A DNA stretch of 46,909 nt from Phaeoceros laevis (taxonomy: Eukaryota > Anthocerotophyta > Anthocerotopsida > Notothyladales). Of the stretch, positions 31,914 through 42,269 are shown piece by piece. The notes under the pieces are model-generated. The model was not told where the DNA came from. It worked only from the letters and a program-made list of their open reading frames with translations, and did not search any database. The DNA lies in the NCBI GenBank assembly GCA_049999765.1, contig JBNGIQ010006875.1, forward strand, positions 1 through 46,909, read 5' to 3'. The position numbers and the translations under genes were made by a program. Position 1 is the first letter of the stretch; every line of letters starts with the position of its first letter.

Positions 31914-34094
31914 CTACTCCTGGGGCTCCATAGTTGCTAGTAGTGCAGGCAAGGTAGGCCTCTTCCTACTACCATCTCTCTTCTCGGCGACATCAACCTT
32001 CCTCTTTGCAGCAGCAGCTTTTTTCACTTCCTGTGCCTTCTTGCGCTCATCTGCGGCCAGTTTTTTGGCCTCCCTGGCTGCATCTCGCTGCAGTTTCTTC
32101 TGCAACATTTCTGCCCTGTGAGCTTCTTTCTCAGCTGCCACTCTCACCTTTTTTTCTTCACCTGCCTTCTTTTTTCTCTCTTTCTCTGCAGCTTTCTTTG
32201 CTTTCTTGGTTTCAGCATCCTTCAGCTTCTTCGCAAAAGAATTAGTGGTCATAAGAATTGAAAGGGAGTGATCAATATGGTCAGGATTCTCTACCCTTTT
32301 GGACTTCTTCTTGATGTACACTGGTAGTTGTAGAAATTGGCTGACTCCACTAGGATCTTGTGCTTGCGTAGGATTGGGGTCCTCATCATCTTCCGTATCC
32401 TCCGCGCCATCCTCACAATTTGCAGCATCTAGCCCCAAGTTGTCATCTTCATTAGCTGGCTCCAAGTTGTCATCTTCAGTATCTGACTCCAAGTTCTCAT
32501 TTCCATCCACATGATCTTGAAGGACAATGAAGGTCTTTGGTGCATTTGAGACTGGTGCGTAAACATCCATGTCACTTTCATTCTCAAACTGTGTGTCAGC
32601 AACTTGTGAAGCATCCATGTCTAGAATCCCATCAGCATTAACCCAGTCCGCCTCTCTATTTTCATTTGCAGCTCCATCTTCAGCTATGACAACATCCTCC
32701 AGGTCAGGGTGATCAGCATCTTCTTCGGAGACCACAGTAGTTGGAGCATTCAAGGGGATTCCATCTTCAGTCACCCATGCACTAGCCGGCCCAACATTTT
32801 GGTCCATTGCAAATCTGTTGAAAGGCCATATTTCAGTTTTTGTGAACCTTGACTGAATATTTCTCTTTGTCAAGGATAGTTTGAGTGCTTTCCAGCAAAG
32901 AGTAGCAAGTGCTGTTTTTTTTAACTTGCAGGCCAACATTAGCCATCATAAATGAGGCTCTCTCCTCCCTAAAGTTGTGTTTGAATGGAGCATACACCAA
33001 CACATCCAATGGCTGCAGCTTATGACTTGTGTGGCTTGGTAGGGTCAGCATATCTAACCCTGTTGCCCTGGCCAATTCCAAGCCTTGCAAGGACATGTGA
33101 GAGGAAGCTCCATCAAGTATCAGCAAATTCATGTTCTCCTTTGAACATCCACTTGGACATGTATTTTTGAAGTGGCTCAACCATGCAGTAAATAAGTCCT
33201 TAGTCATCCAAGCATGTGGTTGCATAGCTTGACATGCTCCTGGGTCACAATCTTCAATGTAATTGAAGTTTTTCTTACCCTTGAAGATGTAGCATGTAGG
33301 AAGAGCATAGCTAGCTGTGTTCACACAACATAATGCAGTCATCCACTCCTTGTCCTCGGGCAGGTGCATGAAAACATCTTTGGAGCCCTTCCTTGCAAGC
33401 ACTTTCATTCCACCCCCTCGGCCAGCTTGAACACCTGTTTTATCGCAATTCCAGATCTGCGAAGGTAAGTAGTTGTGCTCTTCATACAACTTTAGCAATT
33501 TGTCATAAAAATCCTGGCATGTTAGGGTTGTCAAATTTATAGCTCTCATTGTCTCTAATCCCTCTGCTGATCTAATAACTAACTCTGGATGTCTACGCTT
33601 GAATCCTTGCAGCCAAGACCTTCCCGGCATGCCATGCTTGAAGGGGGTTGGCCTGGTAGCACAAATGTCAGCCACTTTGCTGCGAAGCATGAATTCAGTA
33701 ACACAACCAGCTTGCTTTTGCATATTGAAAGTCCACTCTAGCACATGCTGTTCTTCAATTGTTGTAAGAATAGTCTTCTTCTCCTTGCTTTTGGTAATCC
33801 CATATACCCAATTCTACAATGTGCTTCTAGGTATGTTGGTATCCTCCGAAACCTGCCGCTGAGATTTGGTTTCAAGTGCAGTGAGGGCTGCCTCCATTTG
33901 CTTCCTTGTCCACCCTCCACCTTTTTCAAGAGAGCTTTCCTTGATCTTGTGTTTCTAACCCTTTTGCCCTTAACAGGTGGCTGATGAGGGGATGGCTGAT
34001 TCTCCTCATTGTCACTTCTAGCTTGAGATGCCGTAACACTCTTGGTTTGCTTCCTTGTGTTGTGTACAGCCATCTTGAAGGACAAGTTGGACAA
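31914..34094 (-). pseudogene. Pogo/Tigger-like (CENP-B/Jerky type) DDD transposase, frameshifted
   Basis: From 5' to 3' on the minus strand. The start region (34094 down) has a basic leader; after a frame change, a CENP-B-type helix-turn-helix (RKQMEAALTALETKSQRQVS; IPRSTL) is followed directly by an in-frame TAG. The main frame (33744-32833) has FKRRHPEL, then the catalytic-core landmarks IWNCDKTGV (first Asp), LLILDGASSHMS (second Asp) and LPSHTSHKLQPLDVLVYAPF (third Asp), so the DDD triad is intact. At an A8 run near 32930 the frame shifts into 32939-31914, which continues the family pattern (RFTKTEIWPFN). It then runs into a long acidic segment and a Lys/Glu/Ala-rich coiled coil (about 32250-31990). 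This is a DNA-transposon nuclease. At least three breaks make this copy inactive as written, although the A8 slip could be a sequencing error. Terminal inverted repeats were not found. Confidence 0.85.
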
Positions 34095-34712
34095 ATCTGC
34101 ACCAAGGAAAAGTCAGCAAACCTGACTACACTACCGCAAGAATGTTTGAATCCACCCCTTCAAAACCTGCCATGCATGCCATTTCACTGTCCAGGCTGCT
34201 TCATCTTGTGGAGGGGTGAGACAAGGAGGTGAGTAATAGCGAGGAATGAAGAAGATTTCTAGCTTGTCAACACATTTGCAATGTTTAGCCCTAGCTCTCA
34301 TAGCATGATCCAGTCCCAAATGCTTAGTGGTTTGCAAAGGACACTTACACAAAGCAAACCAAGTTTCTGCAATATTTTCTGGATGGCAAAGATTGAGGCA
34401 CTAAGCACGCAAGCAATGGACATACTTTTTTGACACCTAGAAAGTGATAGTTTGGCACAGCTGATTGGAAAATTTTTTGGAGATGAAGGTGGAGAATCTC
34501 CAGGAGGTGGAGGAGGGCACTTGCTGCAAGGGTGGTTGCCTGAAGTCGTGCTAGACATGAGCACGGAGATGAGAACACTTGGGGGTAGGTGGAGGGTGAG
34601 GAAATGAGTGGCAAGGGTTGGTAGAGGGAGGTACCTAGTGCAAGGGCCTAGGGCAGAGGAGTTGACATTTTTTATTTGTAGATTTGAATGAATTTTTTCT
34701 CAACTCATCTTG
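34095..34712. other. Upstream flank of the pogo-like transposase
   Basis: No supported coding frame. Short antisense frames are proline-rich artefacts of a GGTGGAGG-rich strand. It probably belongs to the transposon's non-coding end. Confidence 0.4.
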
Positions 34713-35191
34713 GCGAGAACATGGCCCAAGCGCTTTTGGTGGGTAAGTTTGCCTGGACAGTTAGGTTATATTGGCCATGCATGGTCCTGACACGGGCTAT
34801 GTGAGGTCGCGAGATGGGCCACTTTTGTCCCTTGTCACTTGGATAAGGTTTTTTGAGTAGATGTGCATGCATTATGAGCCATGTAATTTCAAGAGATGGG
34901 CAATGTAAGTTCCTACCATGGGCCATGTAGGTATGTGCCATGAGCCTTTTACAAGTGCACGGGACATGGGCCACATTGGCATATTGATGAGCCACTTCTG
35001 ATCAACATAAGGGCATCCAAATCATTACATTGTATGCATTATGGGCACACATGCACATAACATGGGCGATAAACTCCGGTTGGTAAAGTAACTTGTGTGT
35101 GCCCATATGAGAGTTACAAAGTGGCCCATTCAAAGCCTTAACCAGGCCCATACTACTGTAGAGAGATGGCCTGAACGACTTGCATGGCCCA
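34713..35191. repeat. Cluster of seven TGGGCC/GGCCCA motifs
   Basis: GGCCCA at 34723, 35123, 35145 and 35186; TGGGCC at 34815, 34919 and 34967. Many near-matches (ATGAGCCA, TGGGCA, ATGCCAT) fill the space between. The motif equals the plant site II (TCP-binding) element. Its density and grouping by orientation also resemble subterminal repeats of a DNA transposon next to the pogo-like ORF. The function is not established. Confidence 0.6.
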
Positions 35192-36234
35192 TATGCCATG
35201 CATCTACCCTATGCCATCTCACGGGCATCAGTTTTGGTGTGAACTCTGAAATCGAAGTGAGAACCGCGTCGGCCAATTAGAACCGCGGGCAGGGTGCATG
35301 TCAGGTCGGTGTGAACCGGGCCTAATGCGTGGACCAATAGGGTGCCTTAGATTCTTGACTAGAGTAAATCCAGCGAAAAGGGTGTCAAACCGGTCCTGAC
35401 ACATTTGCTCAGGCCAGCGATTGGTCGACCGGCCCGGGTCTTTCACACCATGACAGGTGGAAGTTCCAGCCCTTATTTACTTTGTTATTCCCAGAAACGA
35501 GGAGTTAGCATAAGTATTTCTATCGTTGCCCTATTGTCTTCATTCTTTACGGAGTTTGAGGGCTTCGTGGCGAGCTCAATGGCTAAAAAATAGGGAAGAT
35601 AGATGCTTGCGATGCGCTTTTATGGCGTCCTATCTTCTTGCTCTAGAAAGTGTGCATTATAAGACGTTTCGGGCGTCCTATATGTTGCACTTTTAAAATA
35701 CTTGTCCAAAAGGCATTGGGGAGTCCTATTTGAGCAGGTGAAACCTAACGCCCATTTTTCACCTCATTTTTGCTTAGCTAGCAGTTGAAGAGCTGGCCTA
35801 GTCATAGCCGGGCCACGGTAGCTAGCCGGCGTGCCGGACTCCGGTGAGGTCTTCATGTACAGATCAAAGAAAATCAAAGAAATCGTCGTAACATGAGAGC
35901 TCGGGGCAGGTTGGAGAGCTTGCTCACAATCTAGACCCATGTTCTCCTCCTCCACGCAGTACCACACCACTTATGGAGCTAGCTGAAACTGCCTCTCTGG
36001 TGTCTCCTCCGCATATCTTGCTGCCTTGGACATCATATGGACTTGGTGCCACTGGGAAGAAGGGGGTACACCAGCGAGACAGCAAGCTACAAAATCTCCT
36101 CCAAATCGTAGGCTGCAGAGTGAGAATGGGGCAGGTGATTCCACCAGAGTGAGGACTGCTTTTAGGTGGGGAGCTGCTCACAATAGAGGGCCTTCTCGCA
36201 GCAATTAGCTGCCAAAACACTTGGACAACTTGCA
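35192..36234. other. Gene-poor stretch, nothing recognised
   Basis: Includes the GTGAACCGGGC phrase near 35321 shared with the region beside the first long gap. No family-like frame was found on either strand. Confidence 0.4.
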
Positions 36235-36490
36235 GAAACAGCACTAGTGTGTCCACGGGTCTTTTAGAGTTGGCAGGAAGACTCGTGCTTCATCAAGGTT
36301 CCTAAAGACCTTCAAATTTTAAATTTGCCTAGCCCCTGCTCGTTCAACATCTAACAACTGAAACAGCACTAGTGTGTCCACGGGTATTTCAGAGTTGGCA
36401 GAAAGACTCGGGCTTCATCAAGGATTTAAGGTTCCTATAGACCTTCACAGTTTAAAATTGCCCAGTCCCTGTTGGTTCAACATATAACAA
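36235..36490 (+). repeat. ~125-bp tandem direct duplication
   Basis: GAAACAGCACTAGTGTGTCC begins at 36235 and again at 36360. The copies share GAGTTGGCA, AAGACTCG, CTTCATCAAGG and GGTTCCTA in order, with small indels. Confidence 0.85.
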
Positions 36491-37502
36491 AAACATAGAC
36501 ACATAGCTATCTACAAGCTCTTGCTAGTCATTTTACAATCCATGCATGGGGCTGGCACAAGAAAACGTGCACAGGACACCAGAAAAACACAAGCCTGCCT
36601 CTCACCCTTGCTCTTCGTCAGCTAAAGTCCTCAACTAAAAAAAAGACATGCCTATTTCTCGGGTCCTGATTCCATTGTCCACACAGTACACTTCAATTGC
36701 ATCTTTCAAACTTGTGAAGAAAGTTTGTTGTGGCCAGAGTATCCACTGTGACAGCATCCTCCACTTGGTTCCCTCTCCTTGCAAACATCACAACAAAAAT
36801 GAGCTATGGACTATTACGTTGGAGTTGTACAAAGCAATTGATGTTGAGCATTCTCCATCTCGCATGCAGGCTATGGCTATAGATGGGCCAAGCTGGAACA
36901 TAGTATCGGTGTCTTGACTTGACCACATCTCATCTATTTCTAATGTCCACTTGCAACCATCTGCTGCTTCGACCAGGAATGCGGGGCCATTATCTTTGTT
37001 GCCTTCAAATGGGTGCCAAATCAGCTACCTTGCATAACCTAGCATATGAGACTCACAAAGGGAGGTGACCTAGCTCGGCACGGACATCATGAGGCATGCC
37101 CATAATAATTAGTGGTTCATCAATGCTCGGGTTGTCCACATTCGCATGTTGAGTGACAGCCTCAACTGCTCCTTCTTGTTGGATATGACCAACCCAATCT
37201 ATAGGCCCTGGTGATGGTAGCTTTTCTAAATCATCAATGCTCCAGTGTCCATCTCCATGCATGTGTATAGCCTCATACTCTCCTCTCTGCTGAACAGGCC
37301 GTCCCTCGACCCAGGGTGGTTGGTCCGGTGATGGTAGCTTTTCTAATTAAACCACATAAGGTTCCTTGTGCTTGTTCAGCTGGTTGAGCAAAACTTCAGA
37401 TCGTGCGAGCTCAGCTTCGACTTTGTCCAATACGCTAGTATCATACTTTCTTCTACGAGGTATAGTTGGAGGAATCGTTTCCCCATCTGCTAAGGCAAGG
37501 AT

Positions 37503-37739
37503 TTACCTACCTTTTTCCGATCGCTGAAGGACATGCCTTCCCTCAAACCTATCACACATGTTCCTTGGCAGTATGCTGTCCGGGCCATATATGGAAGTGA
37601 GATAGTCTTCCAATGCTGACCATGTTGCCCACACTTCCGCATCTAAGGACAGATTCCATGTGAATTCTTCTTTCCCGATAGCGGCTGCCAGCAAAATGCC
37701 TATATTGTCAAGATGAAAAATATGTGTTATGTGAAACAT
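37503..37739 (-). other. Unrecognised ORF beside the integrase-type transposon
   Basis: A 78-residue minus-strand frame with a non-random look (DAEVWATWSALEDYLTSIYG; CDRFEGRHVLQRSEK). It lies just upstream of, and divergent from, the transposase at 37.9 kb. It may be a remnant of a second element protein or a host scrap. No family is recognised. The region 36491-37502 around it holds nothing I can name. Confidence 0.3.
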
Positions 37740-37879
37740 TCACAGCAAATCAACATCGCTAAGTTCAGATATGCTTAGAGCTCACCCATTCTGGATCCTA
37801 TGAATTGTGCTTTAGCTTTGTTTGCTTTAGTTGACGAATAATATGCAAAACAATACGTTTTATAGCTTTCCCAGAATGG

Positions 37880-39365
37880 GCTTCCCAGTCTTCATGGTTC
37901 ACCTGGAGGACATGGATGTCATTCGGTTGAAGCGACAAGTGGACTTACGACTTAATAAGGGGAGGAAAATGGATCCGATTGATGCTTCGCTTGGAGTTAG
38001 CAGGTCTGCATTGGAGAGGAAGTTGAAGAAGCACCCTGCATGGCGTGGGGTTGTATACAAGTGCTCAGTTGAAGAAGCTATGGAGCTAATCTTGGATCAC
38101 TGCCCCATGAACACCGAAGGTGGTATGTGGGGAATACGAAGTGTTTGGCAACACATGAAGTCAGTAGGTATACAAATACCCCGTGATCAGGTGGATGTAG
38201 CATTGAAACGCATAACACCTAATATGTGTGATCTCAGGGCTACTAGTATGATTCCTAGGAGTCCGTGTAATCACATGTGGGCTATGTGGTCATGGCACAT
38301 TAACTCATGGAACAAGCTTGTCTTATAATATTCGAGTGCATGCTTGCATAGATTGTGGTACTAGGTACATCGTGTATGCAGAAGTGGCCACAAATAAAAA
38401 GCGAGAAACATTATATGCAATCTTTTTGAAGGGGGTTCACCGTTGGGGGAGGCCACTTCAGATCAGAGCCGATGGAGCACCTGAACATTGCTTGATTAGG
38501 GATGACATGAATGAGAATAGGTCCTTGGTAAGGAGGCCGTGGTTGCAAGGGCGCTCAGTTCACAACCAGCGGATTGAATCTTGGTGGAGACAGATGAAAG
38601 AGAAATGGGGTGGGTTTGCTATGGCAGAGATAGGGAGCTTGAAGGATGATCTGGAGTGGTTTGTGCAAGGTAGTAGGTGGCATATTGCTAGCCTTCATGC
38701 GGTATGGCTTCCATATTTGAGAGCATGTTTAGATAGATTTGTAATAGTCTGGAACCACCATTGCATCAGGAAGCAAGACCTGGGAGGTGTGATCACACCT
38801 AGTAGTGTGTCAGCAACCACATTTCAAGAGCTAGAGCGGCTTGAGAAAACTGTTTGTCCTCCACCATGGAATGCAGTTGAGCCGGCAGATGCAACATGGC
38901 ATGGGTGGTTGCTTGTTGGAGATCCTAAGATACCAGATGATATTGGTGAAGATGTTTTTTCACCTGAGGATAGGGAAGAGGATGCTCTACCTAATTGGGA
39001 TGGAATTTATCCATTCATGCCGCCAAAATTTGTAGCAGCAAGAGATGCAGCGTACTCGGTGACGAAGTTGAGTAAGCCAGGTAACTTTGGACAGGTACAA
39101 GTGCCATTTAACTCTCAGCCGTGTGTGCAAGCTAGCCATGGAAAATAACATGACACTAGAGAAGTATGTTGCAGAGGAATACCACCCTCTAAAGTTGCGT
39201 GAAGCTGTAGGCATATATCGCAATATGTTTGAGGCTTCTGCAAATAACGGCTTTGACATACATGTTGCTGCACTTGAAGAACAAGATGGGGATGATGAGT
39301 ATGACCTTAGCCTCGATCTTGACTTGGACAATTATGGCCAAGATGGTGTTAATTACTTTGCCTAG
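37880..39365 (+). pseudogene. rve-type integrase transposase of a cut-and-paste element (IS3EU-like), broken
   Basis: An N-terminal helical part (LGVSRSALERKLKKHPAWRG; MWGIRSVWQHMKSVGIQIPR; VALKRITPN) resembles the IS3-like DNA-recognition half. The integrase core begins at WSWHINSWNKLV, where the family has WHIDGxHKL: the first catalytic Asp is Asn. A frame change at about 38318-38328 leads into 38318-39148 with VHACIDCGTRYIVYAEV, PLQIRADGAPEH (second Asp), the signature GRSVHNQRIESWWRQM (Glu) and LPYLRACLDRFVIVWNHH. A second frame change near 39090 leads into an acidic C-terminus (EEQDGDDEYDLSLDLDLD). The GRSVHNQRIE signature is characteristic of eukaryotic integrase-core DNA transposons common in fish and invertebrates and also present in plants. 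The exact superfamily name is uncertain. The copy is inactive. Confidence 0.75.
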
Positions 39366-39601
39366 TACAAATCCTTTGTGTGTTGAAGCAGCCGAACACT
39401 TCCTTTTCGTGGAGTCCTGAGTTTTGCCTTGGCGGTCATCGATCTGTAGTCATATGCATCAGTGAGCTGACATTGGGTGCCTTTAAGATGTTCAACAGCT
39501 TTGAAGACAACCTTGATTATGAGCATGTTCTGGTCTTCCTGGTCAAGGGTGCCTGACTAGTCAAGATTGGAGAAAATCCTGGAACCAAGGCTCCATACCT
39601 A

Positions 39602-39635
39602 TTATGCATGTCGCAGCAGTATGTATGTATGTATG

Positions 39636-39669
<34 letters not shown>

Positions 39670-39683
39670 TGTATGTATGTATG

Positions 39684-39717
<34 letters not shown>

Positions 39718-39746
39718 TTTGAGGAGGTTATGCATGTCGCAGCAGT
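39602..39746 (+). repeat. (TATG)n microsatellite flanked by 19-bp direct repeats
   Basis: TTATGCATGTCGCAGCAGT occurs at 39602-39620 and 39728-39746. The ~95 bases between are mostly TATG/GTAT tetranucleotide repeats with two TATATATG interruptions. Confidence 0.95.
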
Positions 39747-40756
39747 GTACAAGTTCTTTTCCTGAACTTGTCGTTAGGATGCAATACTGGCGTTGATCCA
39801 TCTGCATTTCACAGAGAAGGAAGTTTCATTTTTGAGCTCTGTGCCAAGGTTTAGTTTTTGTCCACGGCTATAGGTACAATGTTAACGCTAACACTGCTCT
39901 TGACTGCATTCTTGCTTTTCAAAAGCTTAATGCACTGGTTTTTTTTACAGCTGAACCGTAAATTCTTTTTGCTCATTTGGAACAGAAACAAAGAAGCTTA
40001 AGGTTCAATTTGAACAGTTTCTACCTACTGGATTAGACAAGGCTCCGCAGACTTGTCAATGGTTATGGAATCAGGTCATGACCAGGTTATGCTCAGGAGC
40101 TTACAACTGCATTTCAGATGAATTCATCCAAGATCTAGAGTGAGCTAGTAAGTACCTTTAGTCTGTAAAATTGTCTTGTGCGTGCGCAGCTGCAGACAAG
40201 ATGTGATGTGATATGATGATCATTTGAGGAGGTTAGACGGCCCCATAGAGGGTCCCCCTCTTGCCCTGGATTGGGCACCCGCAAGCGGACGGGTACAGTA
40301 GTACTTATTATCTTAATTAAGTACCGCCGATCACCCACTGTGCTCGGGTCCTAGGGTGAACTAGGGAGCCCACTAAAGTGCTCTAAAATGAGCACTTCAG
40401 ATTACTGTGGTTGGCTTGCGACTTTGATTAAGATAATAAAGACTTTCCTTACAAGATAAGCCGGATTAGTTTCACCAAATGACGAAGGTTTCTTCTTCGC
40501 TCCTCCAAATTAGTTGCAAATTCTAGATTTGTGTGTGTTGCAAGCAAGAGATACCGATGGGGTCTCAATGACGTTGTTAACTTGTTTAAACTTAAAATAA
40601 TCATAACTGTAACCGGAAGGACCTGAGCAAGGCATCCGAGGATCGTGACATCCACTGCAGCTCATGACTGGTACATGCTTGGCTTCTACCAACAATGGGA
40701 TGATCAGCTTCCACACCTTGCTCCCGAATCTGAACAGGAACATGGATCGTCGCCGT
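39747..40756. other. Gene-poor stretch, nothing recognised
   Basis: No frame with family resemblance. TTTGAGGAGGTTA, which precedes the second direct repeat at about 39718, recurs at about 40224. Confidence 0.4.
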
Positions 40757-40836
40757 CGACCTCCATAGCTTTCACAGCCTCCAGATATATATGCAGGTGT
40801 ATAGCTGGAGGTTGGCTGTGAAAGCTGTGAAGGTCG
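40757..40836. repeat. Imperfect inverted repeat (hairpin), arms ~28-32 bp
   Basis: The left arm at 40757-40784 (CGACCTCCATAGCTTTCACA, then GCCTCCAG) is complementary to the right arm at 40805-40836 (CTGGAGGTTGGCTGTGAAAG, then CTGTGAAGGTCG), with a few mismatches and a 3-base bulge. The loop is about 20 bases and AT-rich. Confidence 0.85.
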
Positions 40837-41296
40837 CCGGTGTTTTTTAGAAACGTGGAATTGAAGCTATTGAGCAGGCAACTGGGTGTTAGTCCACAGA
40901 AAACTGTCCAGGATGAGGCCAGCCACCTGCGTCTTCTCCAGCACGTTGCTCAGGATGTGGACGCGGACCTTAAGAACGAGCTGCTGACTGCAGGTCGAAC
41001 GTCCAGGGCACCTTCAACTCCTCCTGTAGCACCGTCCCGGCCATGCCGCCTACGTAGTAGTAGTAAGTGGTCGCCCACGCCGTGATGACTCCTCATGGGA
41101 GTCAGGCGCGCTGCCACTTGATGTGGACTAATGAGGGACTTAGTCCTTGGACTTCAGCCCTCATTAGCTGGCAGATGAATAAGGAGTTCCACATTTGACA
41201 TGTCACAGCAAAGCCTCACTATTCCACAAATGTGGGGCAACTAAGGATCTGAAAAATAGAAAGATACAGAGCACAACTAAAAAGATTAGCTTCAGC

Positions 41297-41352
41297 CAGG
41301 GTAACATAGAATCATCCTTTGTGACAGGGTAACATAAAATCATCCTTTGTGA
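41297..41352 (+). repeat. 28-bp tandem repeat, 2 copies
   Basis: CAGGGTAACATAGAATCATC begins at 41297 and, with one change, at 41325. A looser duplication (GTGGGGCAACT ... AGGATCTG ... TAGAAAGATA) spans about 41232-41425. Confidence 0.85.
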
Positions 41353-41439
41353 CAAAAAAGACTGCATTCATCCTGTGGGGCAACTCCAGAGCTATAAGGA
41401 TCTGTCTGTTAGAAAGATAAATAGCACAGCCAGTAACAT

Positions 41440-41615
41440 CTTTACCCACGAGGTGGAGGTGGAGGTTGAGGTAGGGGCAGGGGCAGGGGTAGAGGCCAAC
41501 CAGGGCGGCCACAAGGAGCTATTGCTAACGAGAAACGAAGAGTAAACAATGCAGAGCTGGAGAAGCCGCAAGATAAGGAGGAGGGAAATGAGGAGCCCCA
41601 GCAGTCGGAGGGGTA
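41440..41615 (+). pseudogene. Gly/Arg-rich gag tail of the chromovirus
   Basis: A frame of alternating Gly and Arg codons (GGAGGTGGAGG, then GGCAGGGGCAGGGG) is followed by a charged stretch (KRRVNNAELEK; EEGNEEPQQSEG) and a stop, directly upstream of the protease. It fits a nucleocapsid-like end of gag. No earlier gag domain or 5' LTR is recognised, so the 5' part of the element appears lost or too diverged to see. Confidence 0.4.
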
Positions 41616-41724
41616 ACAGCTAGGGAAGTCTGTACCCTACAAGAACAAGAAGGAGGAGCTTGCCAGTGTAAAACATCTCAGGAAGTTAACAGCCTGGAAG
41701 GCTGCGAATGTCACAACAACACTG

Positions 41725-42207
41725 GTGAGCAGATATGCAGTTTTTTTTACAGTTCAAGCAAAAGTAAACGGCCAGGCCTATAGGGTGCTGATTGACTGCG
41801 GGGCTAACTCCAGTTTCTTGTCGAAAGATTATGCAAAACGAGGGAATCTGGATACAGGGCAGAAGTATGGCAAGGTGGAGCTGGCTGATGGACACAAAAG
41901 CACTGAAGAAGCTACCCTAAGTAAGCCTCTTAATCTCAAGTTAAAAATGACCATTACTAAATTGCAAAGCGGTTACAACTTGTTGCTAGGCATGCCATGG
42001 CTGCAGGATCATAACCCCGCCATTACATGGAAGGAAAGGGAACTTGTACTCACTTGTAATGGGCATCAAGTTGTAGTGCGAGGTGAACACTTGTGCAGGA
42101 TAGGTGGCATGACCAAGACTCCAAGGATACAACTGGTGACACTAGACAAGATCTTGCGAGACTGCAAAGAGAAGGAGTCAGAATCTGTGCTATTTTTAAT
42201 CAGGTAA
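41725..42207 (+). pseudogene. Chromovirus aspartic protease region
   Basis: The retropepsin core is visible: VLIDCGANSSFLS with the active-site motif DCGA where DSGA or DTGA is usual, then YNLLLGMPWLQDHNPAITW as the conserved second half. The frame stops at 42205-42207, before the reverse transcriptase, which is reached by a frame change. In an intact element gag-pol would be continuous. Confidence 0.8.
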
Positions 42208-42269
42208 AAAAGGACATCAAGTGATCACAGCTGGAGAGTAACCAAGCGCAGGATCCAGAACTCCAAAAG

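Noticed and set aside
32900-32945. Programmed frameshifting at the A8 run of the pogo-like transposase
   Set aside because: Family members are not known to use it, and other lesions nearby favour decay or a sequencing error.
39517-39807. Open frames encoding repeated YIHT/YVCM units
   Set aside because: They are pure translation of the (TATG)n microsatellite.
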